From Neoechinorhynchus agilis (Eukaryota > Acanthocephala), in assembly GCA_051530055.1 (NCBI GenBank), contig CM121342.1, positions 12,338,001 to 12,402,000 of the forward strand: a stretch of DNA of 64,000 nt, in the 5' to 3' direction. Under the pieces are notes generated by a model, which was not told the DNA's origin, made no database searches, and worked only from the letters and a program-made list of their open reading frames with translations. Below, in pieces: positions 12,035 to 21,847 of this stretch. Position 1 is the stretch's first letter. The number at the start of each line of letters is the position of its first letter. Position numbers and translations under genes: made by a program.

Positions 12035-12289
12035 TTCCAAAGTACCGTATCTCTCTAATATTAAACACAATGTACCCTTAGGCCTTTGCGCAAATTTGAC
12101 ATAATGTATGAAATCTTTCCATGCTAATTGCTCATCCATTTTCTTCTAAACTCAATAGATTCAACCTGATTCTAATTTTTATCCGTTTTCCCTATATTTC
12201 GCATTCGGCCACATCTGATTCTGGGAAACGCTGGTCTGCGCTCAATGCCCCAATACCGTACGGTTACAAGTTTGTAGATCCTCCGGCTT

Positions 12290-12660
12290 CTTAGATACCT
12301 CCAGGATGCGGCACTCATCAGCGAGTTTCCTCCCTTCAGCAGTATTTCGTCCCCTTTGGCCGTGCTTCATCGGCGGTAACGTATTCGAACTCGTTGACCC
12401 TAACTGGAATCTGGAGCGTTAGTCCACTTGACCACCTAAGCGTTGGAGCAAGAGGGCGATGGACGCCAGGAATGGTGAATTCTCTAAAGCCGTTTCTCAG
12501 AGGAGCTATGGAATGGACTGCGATGAATTCTATGTCGGGGTTTTGTAGAGAGCCTGTGCGAGATAAAGAGTAGGGTAGCGATTGCCGTACGTAAACTGAG
12601 CCCCCCTCCTGGACGGTCATCGCAGTATGTACGGAAAAGGAAGACTAGCCGTGAGCTGAA
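12290..12660 (-). mobile_element. LINE endonuclease fragment (CR1/L2-like)
   Basis: The minus strand encodes the DRPGGG turn in one frame and then VYVRQSLPYSL..NPDIEFIAVHSI in the next, the mid-endonuclease segment of CR1/L2-like LINEs. One frame change separates the two. The end toward 12,300 is joined to FVP-RT-like bases (GCACGGCCAAAGGGGACGAA). Confidence 0.6.
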
Positions 12661-12689
12661 AGTGACGGGTTACATTGGGAAGATGAGTT

Positions 12690-13440
12690 CTGTGTTGAGT
12701 TTAGAGGGCCGGCGGAAAGATTTTTTGATGAGTTCTTATGTGGATAGATACGAAAAGAAAGTTGAGAAGGAGTTTGTATCTCCTGTTAAGAAAGAGGGAG
12801 GCTACGAATAATGAAATAAAGGTTACTTTGAGGAGACATGGTCTCGGATTAAAGGGATTTTTGGAGGGAATACCCATAACTGTTGGTGGGGGAGGAATAG
12901 TAGAGTGAATGTCGGGGAAAAGGAGTTGACCGATTCGAAGGATTTGTTGGCGGTTGTGTGCATCAGCTGCGACAGGATTTGAACCAAGAGCTTCCGGCAT
13001 ACAAGAAATAAGGTGCGATTTCTATCCTCGATGGTGGAGTGCATGATGCGAAGGGTCGAATTCAGAGCAACAATGGATGATGGCCGGGGTGGGGAAGGCG
13101 TATCATTACCGAAATGAATCGAAGGGTTGATTGATTTTGATGGAGTTCCTCCTTTTGCTCTTGTTACTACTCGTCCAGATGTTTCTTCGACCGTAGCTTT
13201 CTTAGTAGTTACTTCAGCCGAATCGCTTTTGCTTTTCCTATCGCTACCTTTTATCCCAGTCACAATATCATACTCCTCCACAGCAATATTGGAATCATAA
13301 AGTACTACAGGCTGAATATCCTCTAAGGGTGGTACAAAGTCTTGGCGGTTGTGTGCATCAGCTGCGACAGGATCTGAACCAAGGGCTTCCGGCATACAAG
13401 AAATAAATATGGTGCGATTTCTATCCTCGATGGACCTCCG
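12690..13440 (-). mobile_element. LINE ORF1-type fragment, internally repeated
   Basis: The minus strand encodes DFVPPLEDIQPVVLYDSNIA, a Lys/Ser-rich linker, IHFGNDTPSPPRPSS, and IEDRNRTIFISCMPEALGSD. The same protein is on the + strand at 20,560-21,110. The block ending MPEALGSDPVAADAHNRQ occurs twice here, so the copy is rearranged. It looks like the first ORF of a non-LTR element, but I do not recognise the family. It ends 4-9 bases from the outer end of the large palindrome. Confidence 0.6.
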
Positions 13441-13443
13441 GGA

Positions 13444-16400
13444 GCAAAATTGGAGCTTCTCTCCTTCCTCGGCTCTCGCTATCACGCTAGCAGCATTGCC
13501 TCATTGTTTCATGAATTTTGGATGCGTTGAAGAGCATTGATGTAAATCCTTAAAAGTCGTTCTGTGATCTTTAACATTCGTGAGACCGTGATATGACGAC
13601 AGATCTAACCAATTCAGCTATCTCAGTCTTAGCTATCATGAGTGTGTCATAATGGACAAAAACTAGAAAATGGTAAGCTTAGTGATAAATTACTGGAACA
13701 ATTATAGGAAGAAACCTTCATGTTGAGTGTTATTGTTTCGTTTCCTTCAAAATTATCAATCAACGTTTTTGAAGCTAAAGGGTTTGAAAGCGTAGAAGCC
13801 AAGTATCTTTTAGTCATTTCTTAGTGATTATTCAATGCAGAGATCGAGAAAAAATGATGCACAGTTGCTAAAATTCCTACAAATAAAACGTGAAACAAGG
13901 AATCTAAACTGTTTGAACTTTACGTCTTAAAACTAATGCAGTACAGATGATAATTTGTACACGTATAGTTCAATTATCGGCGATATTTCCAACTGAAAAA
14001 AATATCGGCAAAACTTAAGAGTCCTTGCCTAGACTCCGCTCCCAATTACACATTTCAATTCTTCAAGCTAGTTAAACAATTAAATTTTCAACCGGGTAAA
14101 AAAATAAAGCGTTATATTTTTAGGCGTGCTTACATTCGAGTCTTAAACGTGCTGTTTCAAAAAGCACATTTTGATAGAGGAATTTATATTTATTTGGCGA
14201 GTTGAGAGAACAACATTCGCGCATCGAACTGCAGCGTATTTATTTTTTAGGAATCGTAAACAGAAATCTTGATATTGACTCAAACTTAGTAGCACAAGTA
14301 AATCAGTGTTTGTCCAAAAGTCTCGATGTTTTAATTAAGTTTCAATTATTCGTAGTAAACATGAACTCTAAACGTTACGTTTCTCTATTGCAAAAAGAGA
14401 CGTTTCTCTGATATTTACGGCCCATTTTTTAAAGCATGTTATTTCTACTTTTTTGACTGTTATGAACTTTGCAAAAAATTTAATCTATTTTTCGGTTGAA
14501 CTTTTGTTTTCCATAATTATTTTAAGTAGTATTGTGATTTCATTTATTGACTCTCTTATGTGTCCGTGTCCGCCCACCCATTTTCAAAGATTAAAAAGCA
14601 GCAACATATATTTTTTGAAATATTCGACAATTCACCATTAGTCTTTAATTAACTGGTTTTCCGTAGATAGATTAGAAACCATTAAAAACGCTCGGACCAA
14701 CAAAGGAGATCCATAATATGTAATTCAATGAAAGAGTAACAGATAAACCCGAACACAGAGGTAAACTGTGCAGTAATTAAGAATGAGCGAACGTCATCTT
14801 TTTTTGTTCAGAAACCATACTCAGAAACGGGACGCAACTTCAAATTCCGACACAAGTGCCAAATATACCAAAAACAACTGCGCCCAATAAAACACTCAAA
14901 AGCCGCGCGAAGTGTTGTAAATTTAAAACGTTCTGAGTAAAACAAACTTGGTTACTCAATTTTGGGTCATTTGAATATCTCCACGTAATTTCAATTTATA
15001 CTCCTTCGTTTCACCAGAATCTCTTATCTTGTTTTCCTCATATTCTGCGATTTCAACATTATCATCAGCTTCCATAATATTATTCTCCAAATACGATTCA
15101 ACGGCTATGCGCATAGCCGGAATTTCTCTGCATTCCGCTATTTCGTCATCTGGATCTTCAACTATTATGTGGCGCCTCAAAAAGGATCCAATGTCTCTGA
15201 GACCGTTTTTCTTGAGTATGAATAATTCGACTAAGAATTTCCTATTGGGCACATCATAACCCACAATCTTTACTATTAGTCGTCCTTCAGAAGAGTAGAG
15301 ATCGTTAAATTTATCGATCTTGATCTTTACCACTTGCTCGTGTCCATCTAAAGGAGTTATTCTGACAACTCGACACCTGTGGCACATTTTGGGAATGGTA
15401 CTCAGTATCGGAGCCATACTGAAACATAATTCCATTGGAACGTTTCTTCGTTCTCCAGAGTCGATCTTTTCGACTCCAAGAGCGTCGTCATCTTTCATTA
15501 ACTTCATGATCTTAACGCGTTCGAATTTTCGGGTTCCGCATTTAATAAGCGCAAATGAACCCACTGATAGTTCCTTCATATTAAAATGTTCAGCGACAGT
15601 GCCATCAATATTGAAAACTTCTTTGTTTGTGTAGAAATAACTTTCCATTTCCAGTTGAGATACGCACAAATTGTCCAGGCCAGTGAAAGACGTGAATTTT
15701 GAGGCCATGCTAATATTTATAAGATATTTGCCGTCATCATCGTCTTTTCTAATTAAATCACAAGTAACATCACCGCAAATTTTAGAGTCTGGCACCAGCT
15801 CCTGCTCGATACGACCAGTGAAGTCTCCTCTTAAGAGATCAAATTTGCAGGGAAGGGCGAGAATAGGAATCGAATTGAAGACCTTCTTGACCGGTCTTAA
15901 ATTAAATAGAGGGAGCCACTCGGAGTGTCCGTAATCGAGAAACATCACCTTATAGCGATTCCCTTTCTCATTTATATTCGTTATGCGTCCCCTGTACCAT
16001 TTCTTGTCCGTTTGGGACTTGGCCACACATTTCGAGTTTTGTATGTAAAAGTACTTTGGACAAAAGACTAAACGCTCATACTTTCGATTGAGTCTTTGTT
16101 GAATATTTAAGAAATCGTTCCAAATAAGACTCGGGACGACATAGATATTATCCGGTCCAGACATATACGTGATTCGACAAGGAACCTGGTCTTGCAGAGA
16201 AACTTTAAATCGAGGAAAATCATCAAGAGGGACGTAATCTGTCATTTTTGTTAAGCCGAGAGGGAAAGAGAGAAAGTTCGATTCTGTCATTTTTGTTAAG
16301 CCGAGAGGGAAAGAGAGAAAGTTCGATGAGTACAGAAAGTAAATGCAAAAGTCAATGAAGTTGCCTCGCATGTTAGCTCAGTAGAAAAACGTTAGCCAAT

Positions 16401-16538
16401 CAGATTGCACGCTGGTGTAAAAGCCATATGCTGATCAATAATCACCCGCCGCGTTTCAATTTAATTTTAGAAGTAGGACAACGCCCTATTTTATGGGAAT
16501 GCCGGCGATTTTCAAAAGAAGTGCAAATTGAACATTTT
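13444..16538. repeat. Left arm of large inverted repeat
   Basis: 3,095 bp that match the reverse complement of 16,752-19,928. By eye, differences are rare single bases, a 45-bp tandem duplication at 16,246-16,335 present only here, and a 132-bp insertion present only in the other arm. The outermost 70 bp (13,444-13,515, minus orientation) are the tail of an FVP-RT copy (AGGCAATGCTGCTAGC on the other strand). The arm contains the intact Tudor gene and about 1.4 kb of non-coding DNA on its 3' side. Confidence 0.95.
14956..16245 (-). CDS. Tudor-domain protein (intact copy)
   Basis: A single-exon gene of 429 codons starting at the ATG at 16,245 (MTDYVPLDDFPRFKV). Two in-frame upstream ATGs (16,290 and 16,371) come from a 45-bp duplication of the leader. 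Residues about 21-140 fit an extended Tudor domain: VPCRITYMSGPDNIYVV, then KKWYRGRITN, YKVMFLDYGHSEWLPLFNL and an LPCKFDL end. The FLDYGHSEW strand is the aromatic-cage region that in Tudor/TDRD proteins binds symmetrically dimethylated arginine, often on Piwi proteins. A second Tudor-like half (SFALIKC..RRNVPMELCFSM) follows. A germline small-RNA role is inference. Other genes here have introns, so an intronless gene may be a retrocopy. Confidence 0.85.
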   Translation of the reverse strand: MTDYVPLDDFPRFKVSLQDQVPCRITYMSGPDNIYVVPSLIWNDFLNIQQRLNRKYERLVFCPKYFYIQNSKCVAKSQTDKKWYRGRITNINEKGNRYKVMFLDYGHSEWLPLFNLRPVKKVFNSIPILALPCKFDLLRGDFTGRIEQELVPDSKICGDVTCDLIRKDDDDGKYLINISMASKFTSFTGLDNLCVSQLEMESYFYTNKEVFNIDGTVAEHFNMKELSVGSFALIKCGTRKFERVKIMKLMKDDDALGVEKIDSGERRNVPMELCFSMAPILSTIPKMCHRCRVVRITPLDGHEQVVKIKIDKFNDLYSSEGRLIVKIVGYDVPNRKFLVELFILKKNGLRDIGSFLRRHIIVEDPDDEIAECREIPAMRIAVESYLENNIMEADDNVEIAEYEENKIRDSGETKEYKLKLRGDIQMTQN

Positions 16539-16751
16539 CAAAAATTCTAGAAGGATGCAAAAGTTATAACATCCAAAAATATTTTATAGGTTTAATGTTT
16601 ATAGTTTTTGTTTTCCTGGATCTATCACGAAGATTCACATTCCTTATGCTTAATCTACCTGAAGATTTAGGAGTTGAGGACATTCACTTCATCGAAACTT
16701 AATTAGGTGTTATAGCCATTAAATATGTACGCCACTAAGAATTGCATAAGT
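16539..16751. other. Spacer at palindrome centre
   Basis: 213 bp unique to the centre, AT-rich, with no ORF. The two Tudor copies point away from it, so the region 16,250-17,000 (arm ends plus spacer) is in effect a shared divergent promoter. No TATA box can be assigned with confidence. Confidence 0.7.
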
Positions 16752-16999
16752 AAAATGTTCAATTTGCACTTCTTTTGAAAATCGCCGGCATTCCCATAAA
16801 ATAGGGCGTTGTCCTACTTCTAAAATTAAATTGAAACGCGGCGGGTGATTATTGATCAGCATATGGCTTTTACACCAGCGTGCAATCTGATTGGCTAACG
16901 TTTTTCTACTGAGCTAACATGCGAGGCAACTTCATTGACTTTTGCATTTACTTTCTGTACTCATCGAACTTTCTCTCTTTCCCTCTCGGCTTAACAAAA

Positions 17000-18284
17000 A
17001 TGACAGATTACGTCCGATGATTTTCCTCGATTTAAAGTTTCTCTGCAAGGCCAGGTTCCTTGTCGAATCACGTATATGTCTGGACCGGATAATATCTATG
17101 TCGTCCCGAGTCTTATTTGGAACGATTTCTTAAATATTCAACAAAGACTCAATCGAAAGTATGAGCGTTTAGTCTTTTGTCCAAAGTACTTTTACATACA
17201 AAACTCGAAATGTGTGGCCAAGTCCCAAACGGACAACAAATGGTACAGGGGACGCATAACGAATATAAATGAGAAAGGGAATCGCTATAAGGTGATGTTT
17301 CTCGATTACGGACACTCCGAGTGGCTCCCTCTATTTAATTTAAGACCGGTCAAGAAGGTCTTCAATTCGATTCCTATTCTCGCCCTTCCCTGCAAATTTG
17401 ATCTCTTAAGAGGAGACTTCACTGGTCGTATCGAGCAGGAGCTGGTGCCAGACTCTAAAATTTGCGGTGATGTTACTTGCGATTTAATTAGAAAAGACGA
17501 TGATGACGGCAAATATCTTATAAATATTAGCATGGCCTCAAAATTCACGTCTTTCACTGGCCTGGACAATTTGTGCGTATCTCAACTGGAAATGGAAAGT
17601 TATTTCTACACAAACAAAGAAGTTTTCAATATTGATGGCACTGTCGCTGAACATTTTAATATGAAGGAACTATCAGTGGGTTCATTTGCGCTTATTAAAT
17701 GCGGAACCCGAAAATTCGAACGCGTTAAGATCATGAAGTTAATGAAAGATGACGACGCTCTTGGAGTCGAAAAGATCGACTCTGGAGAACGAAGAAACGT
17801 TCCAATGGAATTATGTTTCAGTATGGCTCCGATACTGAGTACCATTCCCAAAATGTGCCACAGGTGTCGAGTTGTCAGAATAACTCCTTTAGATGGACAC
17901 GAGCAAGTGGTAAAGATCAAGATCGATAAATTTAACGATCTCTACTCTTCTGAAGGACGACTAATAGTAAAGATTGTGGGTTATGATGTGCCCAATAGGA
18001 AATTCTTAGTCGAATTATTCATACTCAAGAAAAACGGTCTCAGAGACATTGGATCCTTTTTGAGGCGCCACATAATAGTTGAAGATCCAGATGACGAAAT
18101 AGCGGAATGCAGAGAAATTCCGGCTATGCGCATAGCCGTTGAATCGTATTTAGAGAATTATATTATGGAAGCTGATGATAATGTTGAAATCGCAGAATAT
18201 GAGGAAAACAAGATAAGAGATTCTGGTGAAACGAAGGAGTATAAATTGAAATTACGTGGAGATATTCAAATGACCCAAAATTGA
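17000..18284 (+). pseudogene. Tudor-domain protein, second copy, frame-broken at the start
   Basis: Mirror copy of the gene at 14,956-16,245. The equivalent start codon (17,000) is followed by a 5-bp deletion, giving MTDYVR and a stop. The remaining frame is open from the internal Met at 17,076 (MSGPDNIYVV) to 18,284, 402 codons, and keeps the Tudor core. Only two amino-acid differences from the other copy are seen over that span. A shortened protein missing the first 25 residues could still be made, so pseudogene status is likely but not certain. Confidence 0.75.
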
Positions 18285-19554
18285 GTAACCAAGTTTGTTT
18301 TACTCAGAACGTTTTAAATTTACAACACTTCGCGCGGCTTTTGAGTGTTTTATTGGGCGCAGTTGTTTTTGGTATATTTGGCACTTGTGTCGGAATTTGA
18401 AGTTGCGTCCCGTTTCTGAGTATGGTTTCTGAACAAAAAAAGATGACGTTCGCTCATTCTTAATTACTGCACAGTTTACCTCTGTGTTCGGGTTTATCTG
18501 TTACTCTTTCATTGAATTACATATTATGGATCTCCTTTGTTGGTCCGAGCGTTTTTAATGGTTTCTAATCTATCTACGGAAAACCAGTTAATTAAAGACT
18601 AATGGTGAATTGTCGAATATTTCAAAAAATATATGTTGCTGCTTTTTAATCTTTGAAAATGGGTGGGCGGACACGGACACATAAGAGAGTCAATAAATGA
18701 AATCACAATACTACTTAAAATAATTATGGAAAACAAAAGTTCAACCGAAAAATAGATTAAATTTTTTGCAAAGTTCATAACAGTCAAAAAAGTAGAAATA
18801 ACATGCTTTAAAAAATGGGCCGTAAATATCAGAGAAACGTCTCTTTTTGCAATAGAGAAACGTAACGTTTAGAGTTCATGTTTACTACGAATAATTGAAA
18901 CTTAATTAAAACATCGAGACTTTTGGACAAACACTGATTTACTTGTGCTACTAAGTTTGAGTCAATATCAAGATTTCTGTTTACGATTCCTAAAAAATAA
19001 ATACGCTGCAGTTCGATGCGCGAATGTTGTTCTCTCAACTCGCCAAATAAATATAAATTCCTCTATCAAAATGTGCTTTTTGAAACAGCACGTTTAAGAC
19101 TCGAATGTAAGCACGCCTAAAAATATAACGCTTTATTTTTTTACCCGGTTGAAAATTTAATTGTTTAACTAGCTTGAAGAATTGAAATGTGTAATTGGGA
19201 GCGGAGTCTAGGCAAGGACTCTTAAGTTTTGCCGATATTTTTTTCAGTTGGAAATATCGCCGATAATTGAACTATACGTGTACAAATTATCATCTGTACT
19301 GCATTAGTTTTAAGACGTAAAGTTCAAACAGTTTAGATTCCTTGTTTCGCGTTTTATTTGTAGGAATTTTAGCAACTGTGCATCATTTTTTCTCGATCTC
19401 TGCATTGAATAATCACTAAGAAATGACTAAAAGATACTTGGCTTCTACGCTTTCAAACCCTTTAGCTTCAAAAACGTTGATTGATAATTTTGAAGGAAAC
19501 GAAACAATAACACTCAACATGAAGGTTTCTTCCTATAATTGTTCCAGTAATTTA

Positions 19555-19686
19555 GTCACTAAGCATTGCGGGGCAATGCGGCTAGCATTTTGGCCAGCGC
19601 CGATGAATAGGGGCGTCGAAGAAACTATAAATTATGTATGCTTGAAAAAAATGCAAAATTTGTCTAAAAAAATTACCTTTTAATAA
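19555..19686 (+). mobile_element. 132-bp insertion in right arm with target-site duplication
   Basis: GTCACTAAGC occurs on both sides (19,555-19,564 and 19,687-19,696), and the left arm has a single TCACTAAGC and no insert. The insert starts ATTGCGGGGCAATGCGGC and ends in A-rich and T-rich runs. It does not match a tRNA, 5S or spliceosomal RNA that I can recognise. This looks like a small retroposed element that arrived after the arms were duplicated. Confidence 0.75.
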
Positions 19687-19864
19687 GTCACTAAGCTTAC
19701 TATTTTCTAGTTTTTGTCCATTATGACACACTCATGATAGCTAATACTGAGATAGCTGAATTGGTTAGATCGGTCGTCATATCACGGTCTCACGAATGTT
19801 AAAGATCACAGAACGACTTTCAAGGATTTACATCAATGCTCTTCAACGCATCCAAAATTCATGA

Positions 19865-19972
19865 AACAATGAGGCAATGCTGCTAGCGTGATAGCGAGAG
19901 CCGAGGGAGGAGAGAAGCTCCAATTTTGCGGACGGTGTTGATTGCACGTTTTGTACTTTATTATTGTAAAAC
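19865..19972 (+). mobile_element. FVP-RT 3' terminal fragment
   Basis: GAGGCAATGCTGCTAGCGTG through GAAGCTCCAATTTTGCGG and GATTGCACGTTTTGTAC matches the 3' ends at 8330-8410 (minus) and 50,420-50,500 (plus). The first 64 bp lie inside the palindrome arm, the rest outside it. The run TTATTATTGTAAAA may be its 3' end. Confidence 0.75.
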
Positions 19973-20439
19973 CTGTCTATTTTGAAAAAAAAAGGAACTG
20001 TGTTTTGTCTTTGCCGATCCCGTCTAAACGTGGGACTGTGGAAAAAGGAGCACGTTGATAATTATAATCTACATACTTTCCGGTATGCTCATTTTAATTA
20101 ATTATTGCTCACAGGTTGCTGCACAGTTGATCTTTTGTACATGTGCGTTATAATTATCGATTTTCGTTTGACCTAAAAGGCAATATGTGCAAAACTAAAC
20201 AAGGTCCGTGTTTTATAAGTTTTAAAAGAAAATCTCTTTTAACAAAAAAGTCAATGTGCAAATAAAAATCGTAATTTTTACGATCGATTACTGCGAAATC
20301 GAAACGACGAAAAGTAGTGCGAAAACGTGAGAAGTCTACAATTTAATTGGGGAGGATAACAAAGTATAAGTCGGTTTAATCCAGACTGAATTATAGACTA
20401 TCGATAATTTTGCTTGTTTTATTAAGTCTAAAATACCTT

Positions 20440-21140
20440 TACCTGCAAGGTTCCGATAATCCGACCCCAAGGGAAAATAAGGTTTTGGTAGATTCCATCA
20501 GTATGCTAAACTCGATTGAAGATTTGTTGGAAACGAATGGTGTTCTAAAGACTGAGAATATTTCGACCTTTACTAGGGACTTGGTACCACCCTTAGAGGA
20601 TATTCAGCATGTAGTATTTTATGATTCCAATATTGCTGTGGAGGAGTATGATATTGTGACTGGGATAAAAGGTAGCGATAGGAAAAGCAAAAGCGATTCA
20701 GCTGCAGTAACTACTAAGAAAGCTACGGTCGAACAAAAGGTCGAAGAAACATCTGAACGAGTAGTAACAAGAGCAAAAGGAGGAACTCGATCAAAATCAA
20801 TCAACCCTTCGATTCATTTCGGTAATGATACGCCTTCTCCACCCCGGCCATCATCCCTTGTTGCTCTGAATTCGACCCTTCGCATCATGCACTCCTCCAT
20901 CAAGGATAGAAATCGCACCATATTTATTTCTTGTATGCCGGAAGCCCTTGGTTCAGACCCTGTCGCAGCTGATGCACACAACCGCCAACAAATCCTTCGA
21001 ATCGGTCAACTCCCTTTCCCCGACATTCACTCTACTATTCCACCCCCACCAACAGTTATGCGTATTCCCTCCCCTTTAACCCGAGACCATGTCTCCTCGA
21101 AGCGTGAATGCGGCTTAAGTTGCAGGGAATCGCTAAAAGT
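20440..21140 (+). mobile_element. LINE ORF1-type fragment
   Basis: Encodes PRENKVLVDSISMLNSIEDL, LVPPLEDIQHVVFYDSNIA, a Lys-rich linker, IHFGNDTPSPPRPSS and IKDRNRTIFISCMPEALGSD, ending in a Pro-rich tail. Most of it is shared with 12,690-13,440 in opposite orientation. Non-LTR ORF1 is the likeliest reading. No RT follows; an FVP-RT fragment begins at 21,255. Confidence 0.6.
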
Positions 21141-21254
21141 GACGTGATTATGAATGATTGTATTGCACATATAAACTTAATGAGAACCATGAAACTTCCC
21201 CGATTTATTTATTCAATCAATCTTCATTTCTCGACAATTAACACACTCACCACC

Positions 21255-21480
21255 TCCCGCCGAATTCCAGCTTTTGTCCTTCCTCGACCGTCGCCATCAC
21301 GCCAGCAGCATTGCCCCGTTGTACTGCTAGCGAGATATTTTGTCGAAGGAATACGCCTGCTCTTGAGTCTCCGGTTGCCTCTCTCAATTTCTTTGAGAGA
21401 TCCTGGAGCAGAGAGAGTGCCGAGCTGCCGAGCGCTCCATACGTCTCTACCCCAAAGGGGACAAAATAGTGAGCCCTCGA
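21255..21480 (-). mobile_element. FVP-RT C-terminal fragment
   Basis: On the minus strand this matches the C-terminal block of the 8.34-kb copy, from SRAHYFVPFG to the GNAA motif and the 3' tail. It is more diverged from the other copies than they are from one another, so it is probably older. Confidence 0.75.
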
Positions 21481-21847
21481 TAAGTGAAGATATTATAATC
21501 GCTATTTTCTTGATTCAAATATTCATTGATCTTTCACATTGACGGCATCACAAGTCGGAATCTACAACATGTAACATCAACAACTTGTTAGAAGTTTTTA
21601 ACAAAACAATTTTGCTTTTGTTTAAACGTGTCGATAAACAAAGTTGAGTTCAGCGTTGATATATTTTTATGCGACACTAATTTTTCGACAAGCCTCATAA
21701 AGATCTCGGCGCTAAAACTCCAACTCAATGATCAGCTTCAAAGTTCGGGATATACCAAATATTGCAACTGGAACCAATGTTCTTGCCAAACTTTATTTTG
21801 CGTTTGTTACTATTCCATAAATAGAGTTTAATTTGAAACGTTTCTTA

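Larger units (their letters stand above)
16752..19928. repeat. Right arm of large inverted repeat
   Basis: 3,177 bp mirroring 13,444-16,538. It lacks the 45-bp leader duplication, has a 5-bp deletion at about 17,014 in the Tudor gene, and carries an extra 132 bp at 19,555-19,686. Single-base differences include those giving N for K and Y for N in the protein. Beyond the outer end the FVP-RT tail continues to about 19,970, whereas on the left it stops at 13,444, so the outer breakpoint lies within that element. Confidence 0.95.

Noticed and set aside
14202-14641. Short frames in the palindrome arms, mirrored at 18,599-19,038
   Set aside because: Conserved only because the arms are near identical; no domain and no coding signature.
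15029-15934. Open frames on the strand opposite the Tudor gene, repeated at 17,306-17,920
   Set aside because: They are antisense shadows of the Tudor coding sequence, without their own domain or splice signals.
19555-19686. 132-bp insertion as a spliceosomal RNA, 5S rRNA or tRNA copy
   Set aside because: No A or B box, no Sm-site context and no match to conserved segments of U1, U2, U4, U5, U6 or 5S that I could recall.
13444-19928. Palindrome as a fold-back sequencing or assembly artefact
   Set aside because: The arms carry independent differences (45-bp duplication on one side, 5-bp deletion and a 132-bp insertion with its own target-site duplication on the other, several single bases). 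A fold-back read would give identical arms. Read mapping is still needed for certainty.
21628-21831. First exon of the ABC transporter
   Set aside because: The frame ends in a stop before 21,848 and shows no similarity to ABCC N-termini; kept out of the model.
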